NCBI RefSeq assembly: GCF_002179555.1
Contig: NZ_NHOU01000001.1
Span: forward strand, 186,001-250,000
Length of the DNA stretch: 64,000 bases
Origin: Salinicola salarius
GTDB lineage: Bacteria; Pseudomonadota; Gammaproteobacteria; Pseudomonadales; Halomonadaceae
Direction of reading: 5' to 3'
How positions within the stretch are numbered: the stretch's first letter is position 1; each line of letters opens with the position of its first letter. Positions 63,878-64,000 of the stretch are shown here, piece after piece. The notes under the pieces are model-generated. The model was not told the DNA's origin, ran no database searches, and saw only the letters and a list, made by a program, of their open reading frames with translations. The position numbers and the translations under genes are program-made.

Positions 63878-63909
63878 AAAGCCACGAACGACCGCGTTCG
63901 TGGCTTTTT
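63878..63909. terminator. Terminator after the heptamer array
   Basis: A perfect 13-bp stem (63878-63890 with 63895-63907) around ACCG with A and T flanks. It lies between the hydrolase gene and a convergent gene and can serve both. Confidence 0.92.
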
Positions 63910-63926
63910 CGTTGGCGAGCTGCAAT

Positions 63927-64000
63927 CTATTCGTTGGGGCGACTGAGGGCGAGCACGCGCTTGGCGAGGGCAATCATTTCCGGGTCACCGGTGTGCTTGT
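63927..64000 (-). CDS. 3' end of an unidentified gene (partial)
   Basis: The last 23 codons of a minus-strand frame cut by the window edge, ending LALSRPNE and a TAG at 63929-63927. It is open to the edge, with a terminator hairpin 18 bases downstream, so it is probably a real gene end. Too short to identify. Confidence 0.5.
   Translation of the reverse strand, partial: KHTGDPEMIALAKRVLALSRPNE

Overview
This is a gene-dense, GC-rich gammaproteobacterial chromosome segment with no rRNA, tRNA, CRISPR array, phage or insertion sequence that I can see. The block pilMNOPQ-aroK-aroB-gltB-gltD, the adjacent fdxA and mutS, the zwf-pgl-eda operon divergent from hexR, and an Entner-Doudoroff operon beside gap all resemble the Pseudomonas/Halomonadaceae side of the Gammaproteobacteria. 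I favour a Halomonadaceae member (Halomonas, Salinicola, Kushneria or Chromohalobacter type), but the genus cannot be fixed from this sequence alone.

Layout. 1-13 kb: rpmE, a short malic enzyme gene, a DUF481 outer-membrane protein and mrcA (PBP1A) on the minus strand, then the divergent type IV pilus alignment operon pilMNOPQ running into aroK and aroB. 13-19.5 kb: gltB and gltD (glutamate synthase) and a 79-residue unknown. 19.5-23 kb: an FAD-dependent NAD(P)H oxidoreductase, a uracil/xanthine-type permease and a ChaC gamma-glutamylcyclotransferase. 23-30 kb: pyrG, eno, fdxA, mutS and a small orphan ribbon-helix-helix-like protein.

30.4-43.1 kb, minus strand: a compact aryl-polyene (APE) type fatty-acid/polyketide cluster. 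Read 5' to 3' it encodes a ketosynthase-like chain-length partner, one ACP, a COG4648 membrane protein, an AMP-ligase fused to a dehydratase, a glycosyltransferase, an acyltransferase, a LolA-like carrier, an MMPL exporter, an FAD oxidoreductase, a DUF3261 lipoprotein, a ketosynthase, a second dehydratase and a ketoreductase. Most junctions are 4-base stop/start overlaps. The second ACP, the terminal ketosynthase (ApeR) and the phosphopantetheinyl transferase found in fuller clusters are not here.

43.4-46.4 kb: a phosphonate/selenate-type ABC importer with a double-length permease. 46.6-60.9 kb: central sugar metabolism. HexR is divergent from zwf-pgl-eda. A DUF4235 gene and a ketone-body operon (scoA-scoB-thiolase) follow, then the operon edd-glk-hexose-6-P mutarotase-aldo/keto reductase-fructokinase, divergent from gap. 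Together these carry glucose or fructose to pyruvate and glyceraldehyde-3-phosphate. 61-64 kb: a small PRC-barrel-like protein, a PAS protein with a degenerate GGDEF motif, a secreted dienelactone hydrolase and the 3' tip of an unidentified minus-strand gene.

The structure least explained by genes is a set of short local tandem duplications (units of 7, 12, 13, 15, 16, 18 and 21 bp) in intergenic gaps and at gene ends. The most striking are two arrays of nearly the same heptamer, 6 and 11 copies, about 62 kb apart, each directly after a stop codon and in the same orientation relative to that gene. Other leads are an 18-bp perfect palindrome in the edd/gap divergent promoter, the reduced APE cluster and the degenerate GGDEF protein.
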